A stretch of DNA of 64,000 nucleotides from Kingdonia uniflora (Eukaryota; Streptophyta; Magnoliopsida; Ranunculales; Circaeasteraceae). Positions 20,583 to 31,910 of the stretch are shown piece by piece. Made by a program: the position numbers and the translations under genes. The notes beneath the pieces are model-generated. The model saw only the letters and a list, made by a program, of their open reading frames with translations. It did no database searches and was not told the origin of the DNA. Position 1 is the stretch's first letter. The number at the start of each line of letters is the position of its first letter. The stretch lies in contig JACGCM010002568.1 of the NCBI GenBank assembly GCA_014058105.1, positions 930,001 through 994,000 on the forward strand, in the 5' to 3' direction.

Positions 20583-21303
20583 TCTAGTAGCCTACTCTCA
20601 GCCTTCTAGCTTTAGTCGAATACTCGAAGGCTACATCAAAGCCTACATGAATACCTTGAAGCCCAATCAATCTGTAAACAAGCTTTCCAATACTACACAA
20701 ACTTTGACAATGAACAAGCCTCTAAGGCAAAGGCAGATCCGTCAACACTCAAACTCCACATTAGCATCCTAAGTACTTCGACCATCGCAGACATGTCAGA
20801 CAACCAACTCACCAGACAAGAGCGGCGGCATTGTTGGCCCTGACAACTGTAGTGATAGAACCAACAATGGCTACAGTATCAGAGCACAGTGTCATACCCG
20901 ACATTTATGGTGTCAGCACAAACTTCGGGATACCGGGAGGATACCCGGAATGACAAACTTGTACTTTGACCTCCTATGGTGACTCAGCCCTTCCTATGCA
21001 CTATAAATAGTTGAGAAGGGAAACCAAGGAGAGGTTACGAAATCTTTCCCCAGAACCCTTACAGTTTACCTTCAATCACTTTGCTAATTACCCAGTACTC
21101 GAAACTTCGACTACTCGACAGTTATATCAATTCTCTTAAAAATCTTCATTAGAGGTCGTGGAGTGTCCTATTCTAGGCCTCCACGCAAGTATGTTGTCAG
21201 TAGATTATTCGTATTATTGATTATATGCTTGAACCCTTTGGTAGAAGATAAATCTCGTGGTGTAAGAGCCAACTTCCCCTCCTTGCGAAGTTAGGCCCCT
21301 ATA
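20583..21303 (+). repeat. 3' LTR of Tat-D
   Basis: Starts TCTAGTAGCCTACTC (the terminal G of TG is mutated) and ends AGGCCCCTATA directly before CTTTG at 21304-21308; 721 bp. TATA box TATAAATAG at 21002-21010. It has a small extra duplication (CTACATCAAAGC) compared with the 5' LTR. Confidence 0.92.
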
Positions 21304-21308
21304 CTTTG

Positions 21309-21535
21309 AAAGGTAGAGGCCAAGTCTGAACCTTAGCTCTCTCTCTCTTATTAAGTTTTATAATTAGCTTTTATTTATTCATGTTAGATTTACCTATTAT
21401 AAAATCGTAATTTGGAGTATAAATTATTTGTTTTTCCAAACCTCCTTGTTGATTCAATCCCACTCATCCATGCTACAATTAGACAACGGTACTTTAAGCG
21501 GGTCTTTTGCCAGAGGCTCTAAAAACTTCTTATCA
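21309..21535 (+). repeat. 5' LTR of Athila-C, second part
   Basis: Resumes with AAAGGTAGAGGCCAAG right after the D target duplication and ends AAAACTTCTTATCA. The 3' LTR of C at 32940-33165 aligns throughout. Total length of the split LTR is 1268 bp against 1255 bp for its partner. Confidence 0.92.
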
Positions 21536-21536
21536 A

Positions 21537-21553
21537 ATGACGTCGTTGCGTGG
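21537..21553 (+). other. Primer-binding site of Athila-C
   Basis: ATGACGTCGTTGCGTGG follows the LTR. The intact form in Athila-H (minus, 52863-52879) is TGGCGCCGTTGCCGGAG, which matches the complement of the 3' end of plant tRNA-Asp at nearly all positions. That is the usual Athila primer; the C copy has several substitutions. Confidence 0.75.
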
Positions 21554-22759
21554 AAGGCATCGTTGAAAACTATTTTTTCTAATACCGAATTTTCTTTGTT
21601 AATTGTTTTTATTAATTCTTTCTAATACCATGCCAATGATTTCTAAATTCTTTGTTTCTAATATTCGTTGAAAAGTATAATGGACTGGTAATAGCATACA
21701 GTGTTTCAATTATTATCTTTTTTCAAGTTTAAACTTGGAAAAAAAAGGGATTGTTTCGGGTTTTTTTGTGCTATAGTAACTTTGTGGTCTAATATAAGTT
21801 TATTTTAGTTCTTGCTTCAGTATTCATTGTTGTCGCAACAGTGGACATTATTATTAAAAATTATTTGCACGAGGTTTGGTGTTATAGCTTCCTCTACTCT
21901 GCATGTTTTGCCCGACATTTATTTTTGCTTAATTTAAAAGTTGTGAAGGCTAATTATCACAAGCTCATCTCATTATTTTTTATAACTGAGAAGTATGTTC
22001 CTGAAGGTTTCATAGTTTTTTATCATCTATACTTCACAGTTAGGAAATACGTTTGCAAAAGTTTCAGATAATTGAAAACCCTTTATGAATTGTTATAGAT
22101 GATATTTTTAAGTTTTGTCATTTGTGAGTTACAATCTTTTGAAAAAATAGTAAAAAATTGTCTCAGTAAAGGATGCCGCAGTTTATTAATCACTTGTTTT
22201 GAGCATTAGGGAAGCAAAATTCTAGAAAATTTCCTTCTTGAATGTTTTTCCTTTCTGAATTATCTTTCCCAATTAATATTATTAAATGCTCTCTCAGAAC
22301 CAACTTGAACGATATGCACATTTGAAAATCATGACATCATAGACTGCAATAAACGTGGAAATTAAATTAATATTGTTATTGCAAGTTTACTAATTCCTTT
22401 TTCTCTTGTTTTGCCGGATAGTCACAAAGTTGGTACTCAGAGATCATAAGGAATTTACAAAATACATTGACCAGCTTCTATCTAATCCTTCTTGTGCCTC
22501 CCAAGTCAAGGGGCACTTCCTTCTTTTTTCCCCTAAATGAAGGGGCGGTCACAGCTTCACCGGAAAATACTTCCCGTAGGTTGGTATTTCTCTAAACTTG
22601 ACATCTAGAAGGGGTTCATATGCGTTCTGCCCCGGCACTAGGAACATAAAGTCGTGTGGACTGTGCAAAAACACGCTGCCCTAATAAAATATTTGTAGCG
22701 GTTGGATTGACCAATTAACATGTTTAAATTTCTTTTCATTTCAACATAAGTAAAGGTAA
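21554..22759 (+). other. Leader of Athila-C, first part (no gene)
   Basis: AT-rich, with short ORFs that look random. A small block TTCACCGGAAAATACTTCCCGTAGG at about 22556-22580 and the text around 22480-22690 have counterparts in Athila-H (minus, about 51950-52170). I see no protein or RNA gene. Long untranslated leaders are usual in Athila elements. Confidence 0.6.
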
Positions 22760-23200
22760 AAATTGTTAGATACTTTTGGGATTTCATCACCCAAAAAGCT
22801 CTCTAACAAGTAGGACCACCCTTTAGGGATACGAAGAAATTCGTATCACACGAAAATTGAACGTCCCGGACCTGAAAAATAATTGATATTAAAAAAGAGT
22901 AGTAAGATTCATGTAGGATTTTATCACCCAACGGATAAGTGTACCGGACTGGGGTACAAACACGGGTTCGTAGAATACGGCCCCAGCCTAGCGGCGTGAA
23001 ATACTGGTTGTAGGTTTACAACGTCACTGTTCTGAGTGCTAGCGTATGATAAGACGACTCGCTCGGGCGTGATGACTGAACATCTACTCTAAACTAGTAC
23101 TAGCACAGTGACACAGGGGAGTATAGGTACCAATTCCTTTTACCATCCTACCCTTTTGTGAACATAGAAGAATATAGGGGAGACCTACTTATTACTTCTT
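22760..23200 (+). ncRNA. Conserved structured leader block of Athila-C (candidate packaging or other RNA element)
   Basis: This GC-richer part of the leader is conserved with Athila-H (minus, about 51480-51850), although neither copy reads as protein here. A stem with arms TTGTTAGA (22763-22770) and TCTAACAA (22802-22809) encloses CTTTTGGG/CCCAAAAAG (22773-22780, 22790-22798). A second hairpin has arms GATACGAA/TTCGTATC with a GAAA loop (22828-22847). In H the second hairpin arms are GATACAAA/TTTGTATC, a paired change that keeps the stem. Its place just upstream of gag suits an encapsidation signal; this is inference. Confidence 0.45.
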
Positions 23201-23280
23201 AAAAAACGTTAGTGTTAGATTATAGGTTTGATTGATTGTTTACTGCATCGGGTGCTGAATTTTATCGCATATTAGTTTAT

Positions 23281-25240
23281 GCATGATCAATTGGACACGT
23301 GAAGAAAAACATTTAGGAAGTTTACCAGAACCTTTACCTATTTATGACCCACCACCTTAGCCAATGCGGAGTGGGCGACTACCTCGCCCAATCAGCACAA
23401 TAGGGAACTTAGGACCCCCAATTTTTGAGGAGGGTAATCTATCTAGAGTTGACCCAATTGAGCTTCTTATTGAGCAAGAAGTCAAAACACCAATCATGGT
23501 TGCCACCAAATCTCTTAGGGACTATTGGACCCAGTGGTGAGCGATATAACTTCGTGTATCGTGTTACCAGCCATCACAACAAATCATTACGAAATCAAGC
23601 CTGGTATGATCCAAATGTTACTTATATTTCATGGACTTGATTCTCAGAGCCCTTATAAGCATGTCCACGAATTTTAAAAAAATTGCACTCTCAAAATATC
23701 AACATTTTAATATAGATTTTGTCTGCCTTTGTTTATTCCCATTCTCACTAAAAGACAAGATGAGTCATTGGCTTGATTCATTAGCAACAGCATCTATCAA
23801 TTCATGGGACCAAATGGAGACTAAGTTCAAACCAAATAGTTTTCAAAGCGGAAAAACCCCCGCTCTTAGAAATGCAATTGTTGAATTTGCTCCAAATGAA
23901 AGTGAAACATTTTATGAGTCATGGGAGAGATATAATGATCTTCATTTACAATGTCCCCATCATGGTTTCGAAAAGCAACATTTAGCCCAGATCTTCTATC
24001 GTAGAATAACCGCTGAGAATCGTTATAGGCTAGAATCCATGCATAGTGGCAAATTTTAGGACCTTGAACCCGATAGAGCTTATGAGGAGTTTAAGACATT
24101 GGTTAAGAACTCTCAACAGTGGGATTTTGATCCACATAGAAATGTTCGTATATCCAAGAAAGGTAGCTTATATGAAGTGAGTGAGAGAATGGCCATAAAA
24201 GCCCAATTAGATACTCTTACCCAAAAAATTGAGGTTATGGCTATGAATCAATCTAAAGGTAGTATGAACCAAGTTTAGCAGCAGGGCTGCACTATTCGTC
24301 ATGATGTCACACATACAACTAAAATGTGCCCCATATTTAATGAAATGAATAATAATCAAGAACAAGTGAATGTTTTGAATAATACCTACAAGAGGCCTTT
24401 TGACCCGTACAAGCCAACTTGGCAGAACCACCCAAATTTTTCGTAGAAGAGCAACCAACCCAGTTCAGGTTTTAGAGATTCTCAAACCTCAGGTCATAAT
24501 TTACTGAGGAATCCCCTTTCTTAATCTTATCCTCAACAATCCTTTTAGTCATCCAAACAGTTCCCACCTACTCTACCTACACCATCTTTGGAAGACACCC
24601 TTGCTCTTTTCATGCAACAATCAATGGAAAGTCAAAAACAAGTGTTACAATTTCAGTAACAAATGATGCAATTCCAACAATAGACTTTGGTGAATTAAAA
24701 TTCTACATTCCAATCTATCTCTAGTTTAGAGACTTAGATAGGACAATTGTCAAATATATTGCATGAGAGACCACCAGGTAATCTACCAATCCAACCTATA
24801 TCTAATCTGAAAGGACCACCAGGTTTTGATTCTTGCTCAATCCTAAAATAGCTTAATGCCATTACCACTCTTCAAAGTGGTAGACAAATTGATAACCGAA
24901 TTAAAATATGTAGGGTTGAGCCAACACCAGTTGCTATTGAGGATGAGTTAGGTACAAGTGAACCAGTTGTAGTAAGCAACCATGAACCTTAAAAGAAATT
25001 TAAGGAGTTGCCTACTTCGTCCATTTTTGTACTAAAGGCATATGTTGAGCCAAAGGTACCTTATCCACAGCGCCTTCTTCCAGCTAATAAAGGGATTTAA
25101 TTTGGTGAGATATTAGATACATTTAAGCAAGTTCATATAAATATTCCAGTACTCGATGCCATCATGCTTATTCCTGCGTATGCCAAATTCCTTAAGGATC
25201 TGTGCACTAGGAAAAGGAAAATCAATGTGCAATAAAAAGT
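23281..25240 (+). pseudogene. Athila-C gag
   Basis: Starts with EEKHLGSLPEPLPIYDPPP, characteristic of Athila gag N-termini, after which stops and shifts alternate. The capsid core (Retrotrans_gag type) is open at 23631-24059 with LKDKMSHWLDSLATASINSWDQM, ALRNAIVEF, FYESWERYNDLHLQCPHHG and HLAQIFY. Further on are a Gln-rich stretch around 24640-24720 and PKVPYPQRLLPANKG near 25050, which leads into protease. Only short pieces are open. Family role: virus-like particle assembly. Confidence 0.82.
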
Positions 25241-25244
25241 CTTA

Positions 25245-26396
25245 TTGACTGAGACATTAACCCCTCCAAAGCTTCGAGATCCTGGGAGCCTAACCATCCC
25301 TTGTAAAATTGGAGATCACAAAGTGGATAGGGCATTACTCGACTTGGGGGCTAGTATGAATGTCTTACCTTACTCAGCCTATCCAGAATTAGGACTTGGA
25401 GAACTCGAACCTACTCAAATGACACTTCAATTGGCTGATAGATCAATACGATACCCACGTGATATCCTTTTGGATATTCTTATCAAGGTTGATACTCTTA
25501 TTTTTCCTGTGAACCTTATTGTTTTAGACACTGAAGTTGTCACAAATCCTAGCTGTAAGATCCCCATCATATTGGGCCGCCCTTTTCTTGCTACTGCCCA
25601 TGCTCCTATCAATTGCTTCAATTGGATCTTACAACTATCTATGGGTAACTTGAAAATCAAACTCAATGTTTTTAACAATAATACTCAGGTACCTAATTCT
25701 GATGATATGGCTAAGCTGAATATGATTGACTCCCTAGTTTACAACTCGTTCCCTAAATTATTTTTTGAGGAGCCCTTAGAATCAAGTCTTGTAAATTTTG
25801 GTAAGAACTTTGATAAAGACACGATCGTTGACAAATTTCATGCCTTACCCAACTTAACTCCTATTTTTAACATGTCCAAATGGAGACCTAGACTAGAACC
25901 TCTTGAACCCTCAACTGCTTTACCTATTCCATCCATTGTTAAACTACCCCAGCTGGACCTCAAGCCATTACCCAATACTCTCAAGTATGCCATTCTAGGT
26001 GATTCTAAAACTCAACCTGTGATAATAGCTTCCAATCTAGGTGCACAGGAAGGTAGACTGCTGAGTGTCCTTAGAAAACATAAATCAACCATAGGGTGGT
26101 ATAGCAGACTTGAAGGGAATTAGCCCGACCATGTGCATGCATCGCATCAATCTCGGGGAAGGTGTTTAAAATTCGTGCGAGATGCAACGGTATTTAAATC
26201 CAACTATGATGGAGGTGGTTAAGAAGGAAGTTCTCAAGCAATTAGACTTGGGTATCATATACCCCATTTCGGATAATAAGTGGGTCAGCCCTGTTTAAGT
26301 TATACCCAAGATATTAGGGATTACTGTAGTTAAAAATGAGAATAATGAATTAATCCCTACCCGTATGACCACTGGGTGGCGTGTTTGTATCGATTA
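25245..26396 (+). pseudogene. Athila-C protease and start of reverse transcriptase, first copy
   Basis: Open for 292 codons to 26123. LRDPGSLTIPCKIGDHKVDRALL leads into the active site Asp-Leu-Gly-Ala-Ser (25341-25355), the form usual in Athila proteases. Then LQLADRSIRYPRDILLDIL and PIILGRPFLATAHAPI, a linker, and LRKHKSTIGW at the approach to reverse transcriptase. After a frame break at about 26100 the reading HRINLGE, NPTMMEVVKKEV continues to 26396, where it runs into fragment E. The part from 25540 is repeated at 27219-28076. Confidence 0.85.
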
Positions 26397-27218
26397 GTAG
26401 CACTTGTTTAGATCCCTAAATCCAATCTACGGTTAGTAATACTTGTTTGTATCCAAAGTTATCATACACCAAACCGAAGCTATGGTCAGGCCTTCGATAT
26501 GATATACTAACTTATCAATCATAAAGAACTAAGAGAAAACTAATTAGAACCTAATTAATATCAACTGTTGTTCATCTAAGAAGAGGCCTCATCCTAGCTT
26601 TAGCTAGTAGATTAACCGTTCATCTCGGACTTCATCACATTAACAACTACTTATTTACCAAAGAAAATAAAAGAGAGAGAAGACAATTAAATAAAACTAA
26701 CACTTTGTTTCTTCTAAACTTGCTCCAATATGAGATACCCAATTACAATGGGGGGAGTTTCTTTTATAGAAGAAGGAACCCAAATTTAGAAACTATACAT
26801 TAAATTCTAACGAATATTTTCATAATAATATCTTCTAATGTTACAACCAATCACCTAATATTTTGGCATATAATTTCCTTAAGTGATGTAGAGACCTTTC
26901 TTCATGGAAACTCTTGCATATGTCTTCAATCTAAAATATCTTTAAGGATCTTGGATGCAATACATTCTTTGATCTTATTCTTCAAGAATATTTGTGTATA
27001 TATTTCTTCAATCTTGAGACCAAATATATTGTGTCTTTGACTTTTTGTGCTATGAACTGCTGGAGATACTTTTACTTGACTTTAAAAGCTTGGTTTCAAA
27101 TATCCATCTCCAGTAGCTACAATCAAACAAATGCGCATAAGTACCCAAAATTAAATATAATGGACGACTAAAATACATGTTCGGGTATATTAAAAATGTC
27201 ATAATTATGCGCTCATCA
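26397..27218 (-). repeat. Fragment E: inverted partial Athila LTR between duplicated pol segments
   Basis: Reverse complement of about the first 820 bases of the Athila LTR. Its right edge at 27218 is the true LTR start (GCGCTCATCA on the plus strand); its left edge is cut inside the LTR at about the CTTGTTTAGATC text. It contains the CCTAGC...GCTAGG-region equivalent and the TATA region. It lies exactly between the two copies of a pol segment (25540-26396 and 27219-28076). Confidence 0.88.
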
Positions 27219-28775
27219 TCACAAATCCTAGCTGCAAGATCCCCGTTATATTGGGCCACCAATTCCTTGCGACTGTTCATGCCATTATTAATTGTTTTAA
27301 TGGGGTCTTACAATTATTAATGGGAGACATGAAGATCAAACTCAATGTTTTTAACAATAATACATCAGTCCCTCATTCTAATGACATGACTGAACTGAAT
27401 ATGATTGACTCCTAATTTATAACTCGTTCCCTAAATCATTTCCAGACAACCCCTTAGAATCATGTTTTGCAAACTTTGGTGTAGACTTTAATGAAGATAC
27501 AATCGTTGATAAATTTAATTATTTACTCGACTCATTTCCTATTTTTAACATATCCAAATGAAGACCTAGGCTGAAACCTCTTAAACCATCAACTTCTTTA
27601 CCTATTCCATCCATTGTCAAACCACCCCAGTTGGACCTCAGGCCATTAACCAATACTCTCAAGTATGCCTTTCTAGGTGATTCTTAAACTCTACCTATGA
27701 TAATGGCTTATAATCTAGATGTTGACCAGGAAGGTAGACTGTTGAGTAACCTTAGAAAACATAAATCAACCATAGGGTGGTCTATTAAAGACTTGAAGGG
27801 AATTTGCCCGGCCGTGTGCATGCATCGTATCAATCTCAAGGAAGATGTTAAAAATTCATGCGAGATGCAACGACGTTTAAATCCAACTATGATGGAGGTG
27901 GTTAAGAAAGAAGTTCTTAAGCTCTTAGACTCGGGTATTATATATCCCATTTCGGATAGTAAGTGGGTCAGCCCTGTTCAAGTTGTACCGAAGAAATCAG
28001 GGATTACTGTAGTCAAAAATGAGAATAATAAATTAACCCCTACCCGTATGACCACCGGGTGGCGTGTTTGTATCGATTATAAAAAGCTAAACACGATCAC
28101 TAGGAAAGATCATTTTCCTCTTCCATTCATTGATCAAATGCTTGAGCGATTAGTGGGAAAAGTCATTATTATTTTCTTGACGGTTACTATGGATATAATC
28201 TGATCCCCATCACTCTAGAAGATTAGGAGAAAACCACATTTACATGTCCCTACGGGACTTATGCTTGTCGACATATGTCATTTGGTTTGTGTAATACACC
28301 CCCCATATTTCAACATTGTATGATGAACATTTTCTCTGATATGGTTGATAAATTTATCAAAATCTTCATGGATGATTTTTTTGTGTTTAGTTCTTCTTTT
28401 GATGAATGTTTGCACCATTTGGACCTCTTGCTAGAGCGATGTACACAAACCAATTTGGTGTTAAACTGGGAAAAATGTCACTTCATTGTGACACAAGGGA
28501 TAGTTCTTGGGCATATCATCACCAGCAAAGGGATAGAAGTTGATAAGGCCAAAATTGATATTATTTCTTCCTTTCCTCCTCCTCGAACGATTAAGGCCAT
28601 TCGATCATTTTTAGGCCATGCAAGGTTTTATCGTCGGTTCATCAAAGATTTTAGCAAAATTTCCCAACCCTTATGCAATTTACTTGCTAAGGACACCGAT
28701 TTCTACTTTGATGATAAATGTTCTAGAGCTTCTGAGAAGCTCAAACTTCTATTAACTTCCGCTCCAATCATCTAA
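27219..28775 (+). pseudogene. Athila-C protease end (second copy) and reverse transcriptase
   Basis: 27219-27690 repeats the protease end (PSCKIPVILGHQFL) with many differences from 25540 onward. Reverse transcriptase: open at 27697-28203 (LRKHKSTIGWSIKDLKGICP, HRINLKEDVKNSCEMQRRLNP, SGIIYPISDSKWVSPVQVVPKKSG, GWRVCIDYKKLNTITRKDHFPLPFIDQMLERL), a break at 28200-28275, then open at 28275-28775. The second part has MSFGLCNTPPIFQHCM, the catalytic Phe-Met-Asp-Asp (28365-28376), VLNWEKCHF, GHIITSKGIEVD and FLGHARFYRRFIKDF. The catalytic aspartates are kept. Confidence 0.9.
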
Positions 28776-29160
28776 TCGCCCAACTGGGATCTTCCATTTG
28801 AATTGATGTGCGATGCATCTGACTACACTGTTAGAGCAGTTTTAGGGCAAAGAGTAGATAAAAAACCTCATGTTATTTACTATGCAAATCATGCGCTCAA
28901 TGATGCACAAATGAATTACTCTACCAATGAGAATGAGTAATTAGTCATTGTGTTTGCATTAGAAAATTTTTGGTCATATCTTGTTGAGTTCAAAATCATT
29001 GTCTACACTGATCACGCGGCCTTAGAATTTTTATTATCCAAAAAGGACGCTAAGCCTCGATTAATCTGATGGATCCTCTTAATACAAGAATTTAACATCG
29101 AAATTTAAGAAAAGAAAGGTTTTGAAAATGTTATAACAGACCATTTATCCTAACTTCTGA
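28776..29160 (+). pseudogene. Athila-C RNase H
   Basis: [58 protein letters not shown] and KPRLI-WILLIQEFNIEI follow the reverse transcriptase. Asp (CDASD), Glu (TNENE) and Asp (YTDH) of an RNase H active site are recognisable; the usual AVGAVLGQR reads TVRAVLGQR. In-frame stops at the start (28773), after NENE and in the tryptophan of RWILLLQEF inactivate it. Only one RNase H is present, unlike the Tat elements. Confidence 0.85.
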
Positions 29161-30528
29161 TCGAAGGTGTTTAAGATCTCCTCCCAATTTAAAAGGCATT
29201 TCCTGATGAGTAGCTTATGGCTATTATACAACAACCTTGATATGCCGACATTGTCAATTATCTTGCAACTTAACGATTACCAAACCACTGGTCTAAGCAA
29301 GAAAAAACTAAATTCTTACACGAAGTTAGATGTTTTAGTTTGGATGATCCTTATCTGTATAAATTATATTCTGACCAAGTTATTAGAAGATGCATTCAAA
29401 ATAATGAGTTCCAGAGCGTACTCATGTTTTTTGCCACACCTATGCCTATGGAGGGCATTTCAGTGCCAAGAAAATGGTAGTAAAAATTCTTCAATTAGGT
29501 CTTTATTAGCCTACCATTTTCTCTGATACACAGACCTTTTGATCAACTTGCGATAGATGTCAGAGGACCGACAATATTTTTCACCGCAACATAATGCCTC
29601 TAAACAACATTCTTATTATTGAATTTTTGATGTATGGGACATAGATTTTATGGGCCCATTTTCTTCATCTTGCGGAAAACTTTATATTCTAATCGTTGTA
29701 GACTATGTCTCCAAATGGGTCAATGAGGTAGCATGTCCGACAAATGACCATAAACCTGTGATCAAATTTATGAAAACCATTTTTAATCGCTTTGGCACTC
29801 CTCGAGCAGTTATTAGTAATGGTGGAAAACATTTTTGCAATCATGTTTTTAAAACTTTATTGTAAAATTATTCCATCACTCATAAAGTTGTCACTCTTTA
29901 CCATCCACAAATAAGTGGTCAAGTGGAAGTTTTCAATCCGGAGATTAAAAGTATTTTAGAAAAAGTTGTTCGAACTAATCGCAAAGATTGGTCAGATCGC
30001 CTTCATGATGTTCTTTGGACCTATCAAACAGCTTATAAAACCCTAATTGGAATGTCACCCTATACACTTGCTTTTGGGAAGGCTTGCCACTTTCCTGTAG
30101 AACAAGAAGACAAAGCTCTTTGGACCACAAAGGCCCTTAACTTTGAGATGGACCAAGATGGGTCTAAGAGAAAGCTTTAACTTTCTGAGCTGGATGAACT
30201 CCTTCATGAGGTTTATGAAAGTTCAAAAATTTATAAGGAACGTACAAAAACTTTTCACGATAAATCAATTATTTGTAAAACCTTCGAGCCCAATAAAAAG
30301 GTATTGCTTTATAACTCCAAGCTTTGTCTATTTCCCAGGAAACTAAGATCCCGTTGGCATGGCCCCTTTACAGTTAAAACTATTTTTTCTCATAGGGTCG
30401 TGGAGGTGGAGGATTCTAAGAACATAAATATTTTTAAGGTCAATGGCCAACGATTTAAACCGTACTTAGAGTCCTACACTTTTGATAAAGAGATAAAATT
30501 TCTAAATTATCCAGTATATCAGAGCTGA
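29161..30528 (+). pseudogene. Athila-C integrase
   Basis: N-terminal zinc region broken (29330-29560). Catalytic core: DIDFMGPF (first Asp, about 29640-29663), [17 protein letters not shown], then VISNGGKHF (29809-29835), where the second catalytic Asp is Asn (codon AAT 29818-29820). [21 protein letters not shown] carries the Glu. Then [63 protein letters not shown] and VNGQRFKPYLE close the domain at 30528. It is interrupted by a few stops and shifts. Confidence 0.9.
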
Positions 30529-31910
30529 TATTTTGTATCCCTATTACATTGCAACATCATTTAAGTAAGGAGGTATATTAGTCTGGCTGAAGACAGAAAA
30601 CTTAGTGCTTCTAGGAAGCCAACCCATAACACATTCGGGTGAGAAATTACAGTTTTAATCCTCTATTTTTTGTATGTTCTCAAATATTGTGGGCAATATT
30701 TCATTTAAGTATGGGGTAGGAAACCATTTTTTAAAATACTTTTTGAAGAAAAGTGAAATAATGGCATTTTGACAATTTATGATATATTTTTGATAAATTT
30801 CTAAACAGTTAAACTGATTTTACCTTGACATAAATATTATGGAAAAACCTAAATTTTGAAATTGTACTAAGAATACACTATAATATTTTGGACTATCTTA
30901 AGCTAGATGTACTATCTTTTTATTAGCGACTAATTCAAGTTAACTTGGCATATTTTAAAAACGTTCTTTTTACTGTAGTTTTGTAATTAATACCTTCAAT
31001 GGATTTTTGTTCAGTATAAGGGAAATTTAGCATTTATGTTAGGAATAGTTTTCTACATGGGAGACAAATGCCTAAGAATAAGTTTATTTCAAAGTAAAAT
31101 AATAATAAGCCAAATGTGCTCTAAAAACTTTCACGCTACAAGGCTACTCGCATGATTAAGAACTGAAAAAGGTAAAATTATCACCAATCTCGAGTTTGAC
31201 CATGAACTATGTGAAAGGAGCACAAGAAAATGTTACTTGTAAGAATCCTGAGTCTAGGTCATAATGGGGCACCACACCCCGGTAACTTTAGCCAACTAGC
31301 AGGGATTGCTGACCGAAAACTCTTTGTTACGGAGGCTTCACTAAGAAATAATTTACTCAAAAGAAAAGGCTTAAAAGAAAAGAAAAGTAAAATTTAAGGA
31401 AGATGAATTGACTAAGCCACTTGTCGAACTGACCGTTAAATTTATTCCAATAAAAACTAGATTACCAAAATTGAGTAAATTATTCTTGACAACGTATTAG
31501 GTGATAAAACTATTTTCACTGTACACTCAAATATAGCTAAAGATAAATACTTGAATCTCTTTATAATCTTGAGGTAGTACCTCTAGTTTCTGATAAGCTT
31601 AAAATATTATTTGTTATACTTGAGAGAATAGCAACTTTAAGGATTTTGTTATTGGTATATCTTTGTCACAACTAAGTAAGGATAAGTTCGCAGGAAATGA
31701 GTCATGTATATTCTAGAATTATTTAAAATATTATTATTGACTTTTGTGGGTATAGTCACTACAAACCCTTACGAAATAATACTCGTCTACCAAGGCTAAA
31801 CCTAGAGGTTTAACGACTTGTTGCATATGTTAAATGTAATCGCGCTCCCTGCGAAAGTGGCTATTATTTAATTTTACTTAGGACGAGCAAAAGGCAAATT
31901 TGGGGTTATT
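30529..31910 (+). other. 3' non-coding region of Athila-C
   Basis: AT-rich, with no reading longer than chance. Starts with GGAGGTATATTAGTCTGGCTG and CTAGGAAGCCAACCC, the region after pol in Athila elements. Homologous to 48934-50180 (minus) of Athila-H. An env-like ORF known from some Athila copies is absent. It ends with a polypurine-type AAATTTGGGGTTATT just before the 3' LTR. Confidence 0.7.

Larger units (their letters stand above)
8523..21303 (+). mobile_element. Tat-D: nearly full-length Tat-lineage element in the 5' LTR of Athila-C
   Basis: 12.8-kb element with LTRs 8523-9231 and 20583-21303 and target duplication CTTTG (8518-8522, 21304-21308). The other LTR of C reads GATTAGTGCTTTGAAAGG without the insert, so the borders are certain. 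Plus strand: gag, protease, reverse transcriptase, RNase H (two), integrase. Then come a 195-bp tandem repeat, the antisense module on the minus strand with a duplicated aORF1, and a polypurine tract. Its LTR pair differs visibly (about one base in ten over the first 100), so the insertion is old. Confidence 0.93.

Noticed and set aside
30529..31910. An env-like third ORF of Athila-C
   Set aside because: No frame longer than chance and no membrane segment or signal peptide; the region is AT-rich non-coding.
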